A DNA stretch of 64,000 nt, taken from NCBI GenBank assembly GCA_014163555.1, contig JACJGO010000016.1, positions 1 to 64,000 on the forward strand, given 5' to 3'. Below are positions 18,703-28,051 of this stretch, piece by piece. Origin of the DNA: Flavisolibacter longurius (GTDB taxonomy: Bacteria > Bacteroidota > Bacteroidia > Chitinophagales > Chitinophagaceae). The notes under the pieces were generated by a model. The model was not told the DNA's origin. It was given only the letters and a program-made list of their open reading frames with translations, and made no database searches. Positions within the stretch are counted from its first letter, which is position 1, and each line of letters opens with the position of its first letter. The translations under genes were made by a program, and so were the position numbers.

Positions 18703-19470
18703 TTACGCTCTTGGCCTCCGCACCCGGAACTCCACAAAAGCCAGGACCAAAAACAACAGGCAATAGCCACCGGAGTACCAAAGCATCGTTGGTACTTTGC
18801 CGGCATATTTGGGATAAACACTCAGGAACGGGAAGGCAAATGGGAAGCGGTCGGCGTAGACCCATTTGTATTCAAACGCCAGCATGGCGGAAAGAATCCA
18901 AAGACCCACACCCAGGCCAATTGGCAGGATAAAACTTTTCGATCGCAGTCCCATCCAGAACTGAAAGCCGAGTATTCCCAGGATAGCACCCAAGGTTTGC
19001 CCGTTAAAGCGCAGCACATCTATCCAGTCAATAGGATGATCGGCCAGGCGTATGGTGGGGTATAGGGTTCCCAGCAGTACGGTAGCCATCATCAGCAGGG
19101 AATTAAACAACAACAAAAAAAGCAGGACCATAAAAAGGGGTACCGCTAGTTTGGACAGGAACAACTGTCCATAGGTTTGCGGTGCGGCCAGTACCTGCTT
19201 CCAGGTATTGTTGCGATACTCAATCTGTGGCAGCAGGGTGCACACCAGCACCGTAAACAGGGGCAGCATCAGGAGGTTCAGCATTTGTCCACCCAGCCGG
19301 TAAACCCGTTGCCAGGGCTCGGCCGCCAGCCGGCTGATTTCCTCGCTGTTATTGATGGTACTGAGTACCAGGATCGCCGGCACAACCAGGGCAATCAGCA
19401 CACAGGCGTACCAGATGGAGCTGCGTTTGGTTTTTAGCAGTTCGGAGCGGAAGCTAACGGCGATGTTCAT
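18703..19470 (-). CDS. ABC transporter permease
   Basis: 255-residue inner-membrane permease with about six hydrophobic helices, of the ABC-2/BcrB-like type (TKRSSIWYACVLIALVVPAI near the N-terminus, FLVLAFVEFRVRRP at the end). It overlaps the ATPase gene by 4 bp, so they form one exporter. It is typical of bacitracin/lantibiotic-resistance exporters, but the substrate is unknown. The LytS/LytTR pair divergent to it at 20721 may regulate it (inference). Confidence 0.88.
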   Translation of the reverse strand: MNIAVSFRSELLKTKRSSIWYACVLIALVVPAILVLSTINNSEEISRLAAEPWQRVYRLGGQMLNLLMLPLFTVLVCTLLPQIEYRNNTWKQVLAAPQTYGQLFLSKLAVPLFMVLLFLLLFNSLLMMATVLLGTLYPTIRLADHPIDWIDVLRFNGQTLGAILGILGFQFWMGLRSKSFILPIGLGVGLWILSAMLAFEYKWVYADRFPFAFPFLSVYPKYAGKVPTMLWYSGGYCLLFLVLAFVEFRVRRPRA

Positions 19471-20378
19471 ACGGGATTATTTGTCAGGTCAATAAATAAT
19501 TGTTCAAGGTTGTTGGCTTTGGGCTGCAGCAGAAACACATCCAGGTCATGGTTGATGAGCCGGCGATTGATGGCAGCGGCCTGGTGAGGATGTTCCACCC
19601 GTACCCACAGCGTATCGGGCAGCCATTCGGGCTGGTAGTCTTCCAGGATCCGGCTGGCCGCTTCGTTATCCGATGTATGGATCTGCAGAATGGACTGTCC
19701 CTGCTGCAGGCCCCGTAGCTCCGGCAGCGATCCCTGGAAGATCAGGCGGCCACCGGCGATGATACCCACATGACTCACCATTTTTTCCACTTCGGCCAGG
19801 ATGTGGCTCGACACCAGGATAGTCATGCCTTCTTCGCGGTTGAGAGTTTTGATCAGTTCCCGCAGTTCAATAATACCGTTGGGGTCAAGGCCGTTGGTGG
19901 GTTCGTCCAGAATAAGCAGCTCTGGTTTGGGCAACAGGGCAATCGCAACCGCCAGGCGTTGCTTCATCCCCAGCGAAAACCGTTTAACGGTTTTTTGCGA
20001 TACGGTTGCCAGGCCAACGGTTGCCAGCACTTCGGTTATGCGTTCTTTGCTTACGCCGTAAAGGCTGCGGTAGACCTCCAGGTTTTCGCGGGCCGTCAGG
20101 TGACCGTACAGGGACGGCGCTTCCACAAGCGAACCCAGTTTTTGCAGAATGCTTACCCGGTCTGTCCGGATATCCTGTCCAAAAATGTGAATGCTGCCTT
20201 TTTGCACCGGGAGGAGTCCCAGTAAAAGACTAAGCGTTGTGGTTTTGCCCGAGCCGTTTGGCCCTAAGAAACCATAAATCTGTCCCCGCTCCACGGTCAG
20301 GTCTATGCCTGTGAGGGTGGGTGCGCCTTTGGTATAGCTATGACAAAGGCCGTCGGTTTTAATGATAATGTTGCTCAC
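19467..20378 (-). CDS. ABC transporter ATP-binding protein
   Basis: ATPase of about 303 residues. It has Walker A (GFLGPNGSGKTTTLSLLLG), signature (RFSLGMKQRLAVAIAL), Walker B (ELLILDEPTNGLDP) and the H-loop (VSSHILAEVE). The C-terminal ~90 residues form the extra domain of the BcrA/NatA-like group. GTG 20378 (MSNIIIKTDGL) was chosen; an ATG at 20423 would add 15 residues without family similarity. It pairs with the permease downstream. Confidence 0.9.
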   Translation of the reverse strand: MSNIIIKTDGLCHSYTKGAPTLTGIDLTVERGQIYGFLGPNGSGKTTTLSLLLGLLPVQKGSIHIFGQDIRTDRVSILQKLGSLVEAPSLYGHLTARENLEVYRSLYGVSKERITEVLATVGLATVSQKTVKRFSLGMKQRLAVAIALLPKPELLILDEPTNGLDPNGIIELRELIKTLNREEGMTILVSSHILAEVEKMVSHVGIIAGGRLIFQGSLPELRGLQQGQSILQIHTSDNEAASRILEDYQPEWLPDTLWVRVEHPHQAAAINRRLINHDLDVFLLQPKANNLEQLFIDLTNNPV

Positions 20379-20720
20379 GCAATATTGTTTTAATGAAAGA
20401 ATAGGCGTTGCGATGTCAAACAAGATTAGCCTTCCATTCTTTGCGTGGCGACTGAATGTGATGAATCCTTACTCTTGTGTGATGAATCGGTTTCGGAATA
20501 TAAATCCGTCATTTTTGTTGCTACCGGCGGTTGCGGATATATTGTTGCCGTTTGCAGACACGCCATGGCCTGTCCCTACATTGCTTGTTGCTGATTGGTA
20601 ATTGTCGGTTGATCTGCCCGGCTTCATCACATAATCTTCCTTCTTCATCACTTTTGCTTTTGCGGTGCCCCAGAAAGTTTTTGTTTTACAGCATCAATTC
20701 GATTAGTCCTGAATATTGTA
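20379..20720. other. Divergent intergenic region with one REP-like hairpin
   Basis: 342 bp between the ABC ATPase (minus) and the LytS-type kinase (plus). It holds a REP-like hairpin at 20556-20580 and a possible -7 element CACTTTTG at 20649-20656 toward the kinase. Otherwise nothing is recognised. Confidence 0.5.
20556..20580 (-). repeat. REP-like hairpin with GTAG head (copy 3)
   Basis: AGACACGCC and GGCCTGTCC arms with a short loop, followed by CTAC (GTAG on the minus strand). Same family as the copies at 10565, 10990 and 52569; the stem has one mismatch. Confidence 0.65.
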
Positions 20721-21764
20721 ATGAAAATGATTAAAGCAATCAACCAAATCGCACAGATCAAACTTGCCGGCATGACCCGGAATATTTTCCTTGCCCTGGG
20801 TATGTGGGTCGTGACCATGCTGCTCTTAGCGTTCGGCGATGCTGAGCGGCCTATTCTTATTCTATGGAGTATCAGCGGGCCTTTCGGCATCCTGCTTTAT
20901 TACTGGTACTTTCAGTCGGTTATTCCCGCTGTACTGGGTAGAAAACGGGCTTTCCTCAATTATCTTTTCCGGTCGCTGCTGATCCTGGTTTTGTCCTGGC
21001 CACCGGTTGCTTTGTTATACACCCTGATGGGCGATCGTTACCACGCACCTGAGTTAGCGTCTATGAACGCCATGCTGCATTTCTTCCTGACCACCCCGCT
21101 GTTGTGGATCATATACCGCCGGCAGATGAAAACCACGGAGGAACTGGTTGTCCTGAAAAAAGAACTCGGTCGCTCCACTGCCAATTTTGATTTCCTGCGG
21201 TCGCAGATCAACCCGCATTTCCTGTTCAATGCACTGAATACGATTTACGGTACGGCCCTTCAGGAAGGTGCCCAACGCACCGGCGAAGGCATAGAAAAGC
21301 TGGGCGACATGATGCGCTTTATGCTGCACGAAAACATGCAGGAAAAAATATCGCTGGCCCGCGAAATCGATTACCTCAATAACTACATCAGCCTGCAGCG
21401 GCTTCGCACCGATGCTAACCCCATTGTAAAGATTGAAGCCAATATTGAACAGCCCCTGGCACCGGTGCAGATTGCGCCCATGCTGCTGATTCCGTTTGTA
21501 GAGAATGCGTTTAAGCATGGCATTTCTTTCCGTGAACCTTCGCATATTAAAATCACGCTGGAGGTAAGGGACAGAACACTCAATTTCGATGTGTACAACA
21601 GCAAGCACATTCGTCCGGAAAACGATCCGGAAAAAAACAAAAGCGGCATTGGATTGAACAATGTAAAACAGCGTTTGCAGCTTTTGTATCCCCGTCGTCA
21701 CGAGCTGATCATTCGCGAAACCGGCAAAGAGTTTTTTGTTCATCTTACCTTGCAGTTGCTATAA
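20721..21764 (+). CDS. LytS-type sensor histidine kinase (HisKA_7TM/His_kinase family)
   Basis: 347-residue membrane kinase. About four N-terminal hydrophobic helices (for example ALGMWVVTMLLLAF, LFRSLLILVLSWPPVALLY) are followed by the His_kinase motif RSQINPHFLFNALNTIY with the phospho-acceptor His. The ATPase domain has LLIPFVENAFKHGI (N box) and KSGIGLNNVKQRLQLLYP (G box). It lies 21 bp before the LytTR regulator and is its partner. Confidence 0.93.
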   Translation: MKMIKAINQIAQIKLAGMTRNIFLALGMWVVTMLLLAFGDAERPILILWSISGPFGILLYYWYFQSVIPAVLGRKRAFLNYLFRSLLILVLSWPPVALLYTLMGDRYHAPELASMNAMLHFFLTTPLLWIIYRRQMKTTEELVVLKKELGRSTANFDFLRSQINPHFLFNALNTIYGTALQEGAQRTGEGIEKLGDMMRFMLHENMQEKISLAREIDYLNNYISLQRLRTDANPIVKIEANIEQPLAPVQIAPMLLIPFVENAFKHGISFREPSHIKITLEVRDRTLNFDVYNSKHIRPENDPEKNKSGIGLNNVKQRLQLLYPRRHELIIRETGKEFFVHLTLQLL

Positions 21765-21785
21765 GCCAAAAACAAAAAAGCCGGA

Positions 21786-22466
21786 ATGAAAGCCATTGCT
21801 GTTGACGACGAACCCATCGCGTTGAACATTATTGAATCGCATGCTGCCAAGGTGCCTTTTATTGAACTGAAGGCTACGTTTACCGATGCCTTTAAGGCGA
21901 TGGAGTACCTGCAGAAAGAAAATGTGGACCTGATCTTTCTCGATATTAAAATGCCGGATATTTCGGGCATTGATTTCTACCAAAGCCTGAACAAAAAACC
22001 GCTGCTGATTTTTACCACAGCTTATTCGGAGCATGCTGTCACATCATTTGAACTAGATGCAGTAGATTATCTTCTCAAGCCGTTTTCGCTGGCCCGTTTT
22101 ATGAAGGCCTGCAACAAGGCCTTTGAATTGTACAACTTTCGCAACGCCGATGTGGCGGCCGATCATCTTTTTCTCAAAACCGGTTACGAGCAGGTAAAAG
22201 TGATGCTGGATGATATTCTTTACCTGGAAGCCGCCGGCAATTATGTGACGTTTGTTTTGACCGATAAAACCATTCTCACCCGTATGACTTTTGGCGAGGT
22301 AATGGCCCTCCTGCCTACGTCAAAATTTGTACGCATTCACCGCTCGTATATGGTAGCCGTTGCCAAACTCGACAAGGTTGAACGCCACCAGGTAAGCATT
22401 GGAAAACACAAAATTCCGGTGAGTGAAGTCTATGGACAAAATCTAACGGAAGCATTGAAACGATAA
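21786..22466 (+). CDS. LytTR family response regulator
   Basis: 226-residue regulator: receiver domain with acidic AVDDEP and Asp53 (FLDIKMPDISG), then a LytTR DNA-binding domain (LEAAGNYVTFVLTDKTILTR, and SKFVRIHRSYMVAVAKLDKV). It forms a two-gene operon with the preceding kinase. The divergent ABC exporter is a likely target by analogy to similar loci. Confidence 0.93.
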   Translation: MKAIAVDDEPIALNIIESHAAKVPFIELKATFTDAFKAMEYLQKENVDLIFLDIKMPDISGIDFYQSLNKKPLLIFTTAYSEHAVTSFELDAVDYLLKPFSLARFMKACNKAFELYNFRNADVAADHLFLKTGYEQVKVMLDDILYLEAAGNYVTFVLTDKTILTRMTFGEVMALLPTSKFVRIHRSYMVAVAKLDKVERHQVSIGKHKIPVSEVYGQNLTEALKR

Positions 22467-22532
22467 AGGTGTTTTGGTCGTATTCTTCCTTCTAAGCCCA
22501 TTGTGGTTATCACTATTCTGTTAATCATAAAA

Positions 22533-22560
22533 CCTGTCAGGCTGAGCTTGCCGAAGCCGA
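22533..22560. repeat. GTCAGGCTGAGC-type intergenic repeat
   Basis: CTGTCAGGCTGAGCTTGCCGAAG is close to a short repeat seen in intergenic DNA of many bacteria, including Bacteroidota. Only one copy was noticed in this window. The rest of the gap 22467-22717 shows no gene. Confidence 0.45.
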
Positions 22561-22717
22561 TTCCATGTCTTATGTACAAGGAAGCGCAACACCGTTTTAT
22601 ACCTGCCTCTGCACTTTCTCTATGTAATCAAATGCTGCAATGCCCATCGGCAAGGCAGGCTTTTTGCGGTGGGATAGACCGCAAATAAAATTGTTTCACC
22701 CTTAAAAACCTTTAACG

Positions 22718-23632
22718 ATGGCAATGAACAACCGCAACTGGGATGATAGTTCCCACTCTTACGACAAAGACTGGAGCCGCAACCGGTATAATGACAACGA
22801 AGAAAATCGCAACCGCTCACGCAACCAGAATTTTGGCGATGCCGGTTACAGTTCTTCTTATGACCGCAGTCGTCTTGAGCAGGATAACTATGGGTATGTT
22901 GGTGACCGGCGGCGCAACTATGAATATGAACATCAATACGGTTTAAATCGTAACAGCCGTAACGATAACGACAGGCCGGGAATGCAAAGCAACCAGTACC
23001 GCAACCAGATGCAAAGCATGAGCGGCAACCGTGATTTTGAAAGCTGGAACGACCGCAACAGGGACTATGGTAATCGTTCTAATTCTTCCTTCGGCAACGA
23101 CTACCGCAATACCGGCAATACAGCAAGAGAATATAACGACCGGTACAACCGGAGCTACCGCGGTGGGTACATGGGAACCGGTGGTTATAACAGCGATCGT
23201 AACCGCGACTGGTGGGATCGCACCAAAGACGAAGTATCTTCCTGGTTTGGCGATGATGATGCCGAACGTCGCCGGAACATTGACCGGGTGAGTGGCCCGC
23301 ACCGTGGGAAAGGACCGAAAGATTACAAACGTTCGGAAGACCGCATTCGCGAAGATGTTTGCGACCGGCTGAGTGAGGATGATCGCGTCGATGCGTCGAA
23401 TGTGCAGGTGCAGATTCAAAATAACGAGGTGATCTTAAGTGGCACCGTACGCAGCAAGGAAGAAAAGCGCCGGGCTGAAGACCTGGTGGAAGCTGTCTCC
23501 GGTGTTCGCAATGTAGAGAACCGTCTTCGGGTGAGCCGTGATGATGACAGTTCGTTGTTGGGCGGCAGTACAGGCAGTGCCCGAACCTACGGTACAGAAA
23601 GCACCGGTTCTGAAAGAGGACTGAACCGGTAA
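22718..23632 (+). CDS. BON domain protein with low-complexity N-terminal region
   Basis: 304-residue protein. Residues 1 to about 200 are highly biased to Asn, Arg, Asp, Tyr, Ser and Gly (for example NRNWDDSSHSYDKDWSRN) and lack a clear fold; no signal peptide is seen. A BON domain covers about residues 205-272 (EDRIREDVCDRLSEDD through VILSGTVRSKEEKRRAEDLV and GVRNVENRLRV). BON domains bind phospholipids or act in osmotic stress. Relatives with SWFGDDDAERRR and BON are found in Bacteroidota as stress-type proteins; a role in stress is inference. A terminator follows. Confidence 0.85.
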   Translation: MAMNNRNWDDSSHSYDKDWSRNRYNDNEENRNRSRNQNFGDAGYSSSYDRSRLEQDNYGYVGDRRRNYEYEHQYGLNRNSRNDNDRPGMQSNQYRNQMQSMSGNRDFESWNDRNRDYGNRSNSSFGNDYRNTGNTAREYNDRYNRSYRGGYMGTGGYNSDRNRDWWDRTKDEVSSWFGDDDAERRRNIDRVSGPHRGKGPKDYKRSEDRIREDVCDRLSEDDRVDASNVQVQIQNNEVILSGTVRSKEEKRRAEDLVEAVSGVRNVENRLRVSRDDDSSLLGGSTGSARTYGTESTGSERGLNR

Positions 23633-23988
23633 GCAATACCTTAAAACGAAAAAGCGCTTCTTGAAATGAGGCGCTTTTTTGTTTTTACAGGCAAACCTTC
23701 TCGGAATAGTGGTTTATGAGGACATAAGCCATGGCGGTTGATTGCAAACATCCTTAATCGTCACCGGCTGTATCTTCACAGCCGGCCATTACGCTGTACA
23801 AAATTTCTAAACCAACAGAACTTGCGTACACCAACTATAGCTGATTTGCAGATGATCTTTTTCTGTTCCAGAAAACGTTTTTCTCTCTCATGTCCACCGG
23901 AAGAAAATGCAAAATCTGCGGGAAAACAGGCGCTCTTGCTGCACCTTTGCAGGCCTGCTGAATGAAACGCCGGCCAGGGAAAAACACC
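23633..23988. other. Gap with a terminator, otherwise no gene
   Basis: A terminator occupies 23650-23680. Short open frames here lack motifs. CACCTTTG at about 23939-23946 resembles a -7 element for the helicase gene. If real, transcription would begin near 23953, favouring translation from ATG 23989 over 23962. Confidence 0.5.
23650..23682 (+). terminator. Rho-independent terminator after the BON gene
   Basis: AAAAGCGC (23650-23657) pairs with GCGCTTTT (23671-23678); TTCTTGAAATGAG is the loop, followed by more T residues. Confidence 0.75.
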
Positions 23989-25824
23989 ATGGCTTCTTCT
24001 TCCCAAACAAAAGAAAAACAACCCGCCTCTTTAAAACTTACCGCCGAACAGGAAGCGATTGTTCGTTCTACCGGCGATATCCGCATCAATGCCGTTGCCG
24101 GCTCGGGCAAAACCACCACCATTGTGCAGTATGCTGCTACACGGCCGGCGGGTTCCCGCATTTTGTACCTGGCTTATAACCGGTCGGTAAAAACAGAGGC
24201 GGTCAGGCGTTTTGCTGCACAAGGCCTTCACGGTGTAAAAGTAGAAACGGCGCATTCCCTGGCCTTTCGCCCGGTGGTGATTGCCAACAATTACAAAGTG
24301 CGCCAGCAGGATTACAAGATCTACGAGATTGCCGACATCCTGGGATTACAGGCGGGTGGCGAAAAACACGGCGAATACATCCTGGCCAATCACATACACA
24401 AGTTCACGCATTACTTCTGCAACAGCCGTGCAGCCAAAGTGCAGGACCTGAATTACCTCGATATTGTACAGGATGAAAAGGCCAAAACATTTGTGCGGAA
24501 TTTTTATGCGCACATCGAACAAGGCACCCGCCTGCTGCTGGGAAAAATGTACAAAGGGGAGATTGAAATCACGCATGATTTTTACCTGAAGCGTTTCCAG
24601 TTGATGAATCCTGTACTGCCTTACGATTGCATTCTTTTTGATGAAGGACAGGATGCTTCGCCGGCCATGCTCGACATCTTCCTGAACCAAAAAGCCACCA
24701 GGGTAATTGTTGGAGATACGCACCAACAGATCTATGCCTGGCGCCATGCGGTGAATTCACTGGAAAGTGCCGGCTTTGCCAGTTTCGATTTATCCACTTC
24801 CTTTCGGTTTCACCAGGATATTGCCGACCTGGCAAAGTCGGTGCTTTCGTGGAAAGGCCACCTGCAGGAAACAGCACCGGTTGTCATTACAGGAAAAGGC
24901 AGCCCGCCAAAAACAAAAACAAAAACAAAAGCCACGCTGGCCCGCACCAACCTGGGGCTGCTGATAAGAGCCATTACGTTTATAACCGAACATCCTACCA
25001 CCAAACATTTATATTTTGAAGGCAACATCAATTCGTATACGTATGCTGATGACGGGGCTTCTTTATACGATGTGCTGAGCCTGTACAATGGCAATACCAG
25101 TTCGATCCGCGACCAGTTGATCCGCTCCATGAAAAGCATGGAAGATTTAGAAGATTACATCGAAAAAACCGAAGATGTGCAACTGGGCATGATGGTAGAA
25201 CTGGTGGAAGAATATGGCAATGAGATTCCCTCGCTGATCCGTTCCCTAAAAAGCAAGCATGTAAGCGACGAAGAAAAGGAAAAGGCGGAGATGATTTTTT
25301 CAACTGTACACCGCGCCAAGGGCATGGAGTACGATGCGGTGCAACTGGTGGAAGATTTCATTACCGAAGCCCGCCTGCTAAAACTAAAAGGCGAAGCAGA
25401 GCTGAAAAAAGAGCCGCTCAATGGGGTAAAGTGGAATGAAGAGATTAACCTGCTTTACGTAGCCGTAACACGCACCAAAGGATTGCTGCGCATACCGGAA
25501 GCCTTGTTGCCGAAAGACTTTCCGGCCTCACCGCACATCCAGGTCATCAAAACCAAAGAGCAGGAGGGGAAGAGGGACGCAACCGGTAAAAAACCGTATG
25601 CATCCTCGCAAAAAGGTGGTAAGGATAAAACGCCGGCAAAGTCATATACTGAACGTCGCCTTGAACATAAAAATGCCTATGTGCCTTGGTCCGCCGACAC
25701 GGATGCCGAGTTGATTGAATTGTATGTTGGTGGCAGGGACCTCTCGGAACTAGCTGATTATTTCGGCCGTAACAAAGGCGCCATTTTTTCGCGGCTGAAA
25801 AAGCTGGGGTATGGGGAGGAGTAA
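23989..25824 (+). CDS. UvrD/Rep-like superfamily-1 helicase with C-terminal DNA-binding tail
   Basis: Predicted ATP-dependent DNA helicase of about 611 residues. Motifs in order: Q motif (LTAEQEAIVRS), Walker A (INAVAGSGKTTT), motif II (CILFDEGQDASPAM), motif III (VGDTHQQIYAWR), motif IV (STSFRFHQDIADLA), motif V (STVHRAKGMEYDAVQL) and motif VI (NLLYVAVTRTKG). It is shorter than UvrD. The last ~50 residues (TDAELIELYVGGRDLSELAD and YFGRNKGAIFSRLKKLGY) look like a helix-turn-helix, an extra DNA-binding tail. A Lys/Thr stretch is coded by ACAAAA hexamers at 24908-24931. ATG 23962 is an alternative start. It probably acts in DNA repair or recombination. Confidence 0.88.
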   Translation: MASSSQTKEKQPASLKLTAEQEAIVRSTGDIRINAVAGSGKTTTIVQYAATRPAGSRILYLAYNRSVKTEAVRRFAAQGLHGVKVETAHSLAFRPVVIANNYKVRQQDYKIYEIADILGLQAGGEKHGEYILANHIHKFTHYFCNSRAAKVQDLNYLDIVQDEKAKTFVRNFYAHIEQGTRLLLGKMYKGEIEITHDFYLKRFQLMNPVLPYDCILFDEGQDASPAMLDIFLNQKATRVIVGDTHQQIYAWRHAVNSLESAGFASFDLSTSFRFHQDIADLAKSVLSWKGHLQETAPVVITGKGSPPKTKTKTKATLARTNLGLLIRAITFITEHPTTKHLYFEGNINSYTYADDGASLYDVLSLYNGNTSSIRDQLIRSMKSMEDLEDYIEKTEDVQLGMMVELVEEYGNEIPSLIRSLKSKHVSDEEKEKAEMIFSTVHRAKGMEYDAVQLVEDFITEARLLKLKGEAELKKEPLNGVKWNEEINLLYVAVTRTKGLLRIPEALLPKDFPASPHIQVIKTKEQEGKRDATGKKPYASSQKGGKDKTPAKSYTERRLEHKNAYVPWSADTDAELIELYVGGRDLSELADYFGRNKGAIFSRLKKLGYGEE

Positions 25825-25902
25825 GGTGCAGGAATGTGCCGTGCAAAAGCGGGACTGTGCACTTGCTCTTAGTCTACTCACAAGCGGACGTTAGTTGAAA
25901 CC

Positions 25903-27801
25903 TTACATCAACTCCCATGCACTTTGATACCCTTCATGCTCCTGCGCATACTGGATAAAATCAGCATAAAATGAGAATTGTGAGAGGGTGGCACTGTCTC
26001 CCACCACCACCAGTTTTTTGCGGGCCCTTGTCATGGCCACATTCATGCGGCGGATATCGGAAAGAAAACCAATGGTACTGTCGACATTGCTGCGGGTAAG
26101 GGAAATAAACACCGCATCCCGTTCCTGTCCCTGGAAAGAATCAATTGTATTTACGGAAAAGGCCGATGCAAATTCCTGCAGATCGACGTCAGCCAAAACA
26201 AGTTCTTTTAGCACTTCCACCTGATGGCGATAAGGTGAGATCACCGCAATGGAAGGAAAGCTTTCTTTGTTATAAACAGCTTTCAGTCTTTCCACATAAT
26301 CGCGAACCTGTTTTATCAAAAACTGCGCTTCTTCGGGATTGCTGATGCGGGTGCCTTCATACACTTCTTCGTAGCCGCAACCGGCGGTATCGATAAATTG
26401 CAAAGGCGCATCGTTTTCCAGCAAACGCCAATGGGCAACCGAAGGCGCCGCCTTTAATTTACCCCCGTAAAATTCCTGCGAGGAAAAGCCAGCAATTACT
26501 TCGTGCATGCGGTATTGTTCTTCCAGCACTACTACGGCTTCGGGATGCAACGCAACGGCTTTTTCCATCAGCGTGATGCTTAGTTCTTTGGCGGCTGCAT
26601 CTGATTTAATAGTGGGCGGTAATTGCTGGTGATCGCCGGCCATCACCAGCTTTCTTGCTTTTAAAATCGGAATCCAGCAGGCCGGCTCCAGTGCTTGCCC
26701 GGCTTCATCAATTACAACGGTATGATAACGCAGGCTTCGCACGGTGTAATGATTGGCGCCTACCAGGGTGGCCGTGATCACATCAGCCCTGGAAAGAATA
26801 TCATCAACTATATACTGTTCTGTTTTTTCTACCTCGCGACTGATGTTGCGGGCTTCGGTAAAAAGGGCTTTGCGCTGTTCCCGTTCGGCCGCACCAAAAT
26901 TGCGTTTGTACTTCTGCGCCAGGTCGCGGTATTCAGCGGCCTGTTTGCGCAGCCGTTTAATTTCTTTAGCGCTGTTATGTGCCGCCACTTTGCTGTCCAG
27001 CGTCAAATTCATCTGCCGCTCATTCACCCGGGCCGGGTTTCCCACCCGAACCACATTCAGGCCTTCTTCCGACAAGCGTTCGCTGAGCATATCAACGGCT
27101 GCATTGCTGGGTGCTACCACCAATACCTTTTGCCGCTCCTGTTTTTGCAACGCTTTAATGGCCTGCACCAACGTAGTGGTTTTGCCGGTACCGGGCGGAC
27201 CGTGCACGATGGCCAGGTTTTCGGCCGCAAGAATTTTGGTTACGGCAGCTTGCTGGCTTTCGTTCAGTTTTGTGTGGGTAAAGTGGATGGCTTCACTGTG
27301 GAAGGTGGGTTTTTTTGCGCCGGTGAGAACCTGAACCAGCAATCCTTCTTCCCTCTTTTCGGCGACAGCCGGCGCCAGCTTCAGCGCTGCTTCCATTTCG
27401 GCGTAACTGTTTTCGTCAAACACAGCATCGATGCCCAGTTTGCCACTTCGGCTCCAATCGGGCAATTCATCTACCCGCAGGGAAAGTTTCAGTCGGTTGC
27501 CGCTGATGTGGGTAACGGTGCCTTCAACGCGGTCTTCTTTGGGTGAATGGTTGGAGAACAAGGCGGCGGTCATGCCAAAGCGAAACTGGTGGAGAAGATC
27601 CTGGTGGGTAGTGCGTTCCACTTCCACGGTCAGGTAATCGCCACGACCAATCTCGGTATCACGGATGGCGATGGGATACCAGGTCATACCGTTTTCCCTT
27701 CGCTCGGCCACAGGCAAGTGAGACGTCAGGCTTTCGTACTGCCGGCGGTCTTCTTCTTTCTCCATCTGCAACGGGTGGATGAGCCGCTTAAAATAATCCA
27801 T
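25903..27801 (-). CDS. UPF1/IGHMBP2-like superfamily-1 helicase
   Basis: 632-residue ATPase of the UPF1-like SF1B group, acting on DNA or RNA. After a ~170-residue N-terminal beta-barrel-like region come Walker A (VHGPPGTGKTTTLVQAI), motif II (VVIDEAGQALEPACW), motif III (VMAGDHQQLPPTIKS), motif V (VNTIDSFQGQERDAVF) and motif VI (RRMNVAMTRARKKLVVVGD). An upstream in-frame extension to 27876 was rejected: MDYFKRLIHPLQ at 27801 is the family N-terminus, and a -7 element sits just before it. Homologues are common single genes in Bacteroidota; their exact role is not settled. Confidence 0.92.
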   Translation of the reverse strand: MDYFKRLIHPLQMEKEEDRRQYESLTSHLPVAERRENGMTWYPIAIRDTEIGRGDYLTVEVERTTHQDLLHQFRFGMTAALFSNHSPKEDRVEGTVTHISGNRLKLSLRVDELPDWSRSGKLGIDAVFDENSYAEMEAALKLAPAVAEKREEGLLVQVLTGAKKPTFHSEAIHFTHTKLNESQQAAVTKILAAENLAIVHGPPGTGKTTTLVQAIKALQKQERQKVLVVAPSNAAVDMLSERLSEEGLNVVRVGNPARVNERQMNLTLDSKVAAHNSAKEIKRLRKQAAEYRDLAQKYKRNFGAAEREQRKALFTEARNISREVEKTEQYIVDDILSRADVITATLVGANHYTVRSLRYHTVVIDEAGQALEPACWIPILKARKLVMAGDHQQLPPTIKSDAAAKELSITLMEKAVALHPEAVVVLEEQYRMHEVIAGFSSQEFYGGKLKAAPSVAHWRLLENDAPLQFIDTAGCGYEEVYEGTRISNPEEAQFLIKQVRDYVERLKAVYNKESFPSIAVISPYRHQVEVLKELVLADVDLQEFASAFSVNTIDSFQGQERDAVFISLTRSNVDSTIGFLSDIRRMNVAMTRARKKLVVVGDSATLSQFSFYADFIQYAQEHEGYQSAWELM

Positions 27802-27806
27802 GGCGG

Positions 27807-27840
27807 CAAAGGTAGCGGGAGGTGGTTTTGCAAAAGCCAA
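27807..27840 (-). promoter_or_regulatory. Candidate promoter of the UPF1-like helicase
   Basis: On the minus strand, TTG at 27838-27840 (or 27831-27833) and TACCTTTG at 27807-27814. The -7 element ends only 5 nt before the ATG at 27801, so the transcript would be leaderless or nearly so. Confidence 0.5.
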
Positions 27841-27959
27841 AGCTTTATCCCTGTAGGCGCTTAGCATTTGCTGCAAGATTTTAAAGGTTTATTCCACCGT
27901 TCGGTACGCTGCAGCGTCGTTCCATTTTGCATAAATAGCAGTTCAATCATTTGTTGCTG

Positions 27960-27988
27960 TTTGCATTGGTCCTAAACCATCACTTTTG
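27960..27988 (+). promoter_or_regulatory. Candidate promoter of the cytochrome c gene
   Basis: TTTG at 27960-27963 and CACTTTTG at 27981-27988 are spaced by 17 bp and fit the Bacteroidota consensus apart from one base in the -7 element. The leader to the ATG at 28052 would be about 55-60 nt. Confidence 0.45.
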
Positions 27989-28051
27989 TCCGAACAAATT
28001 CAATTTTGAATTTCATCCTTAACCATCAAAACCTTTTCAAAACCGATTGTC

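Noticed and set aside
24908-24931. ACAAAA hexamer microsatellite in the helicase gene, considered as a phase-variation site
   Set aside because: The unit is six bases, so changes in copy number keep the frame and only alter the Lys/Thr stretch.
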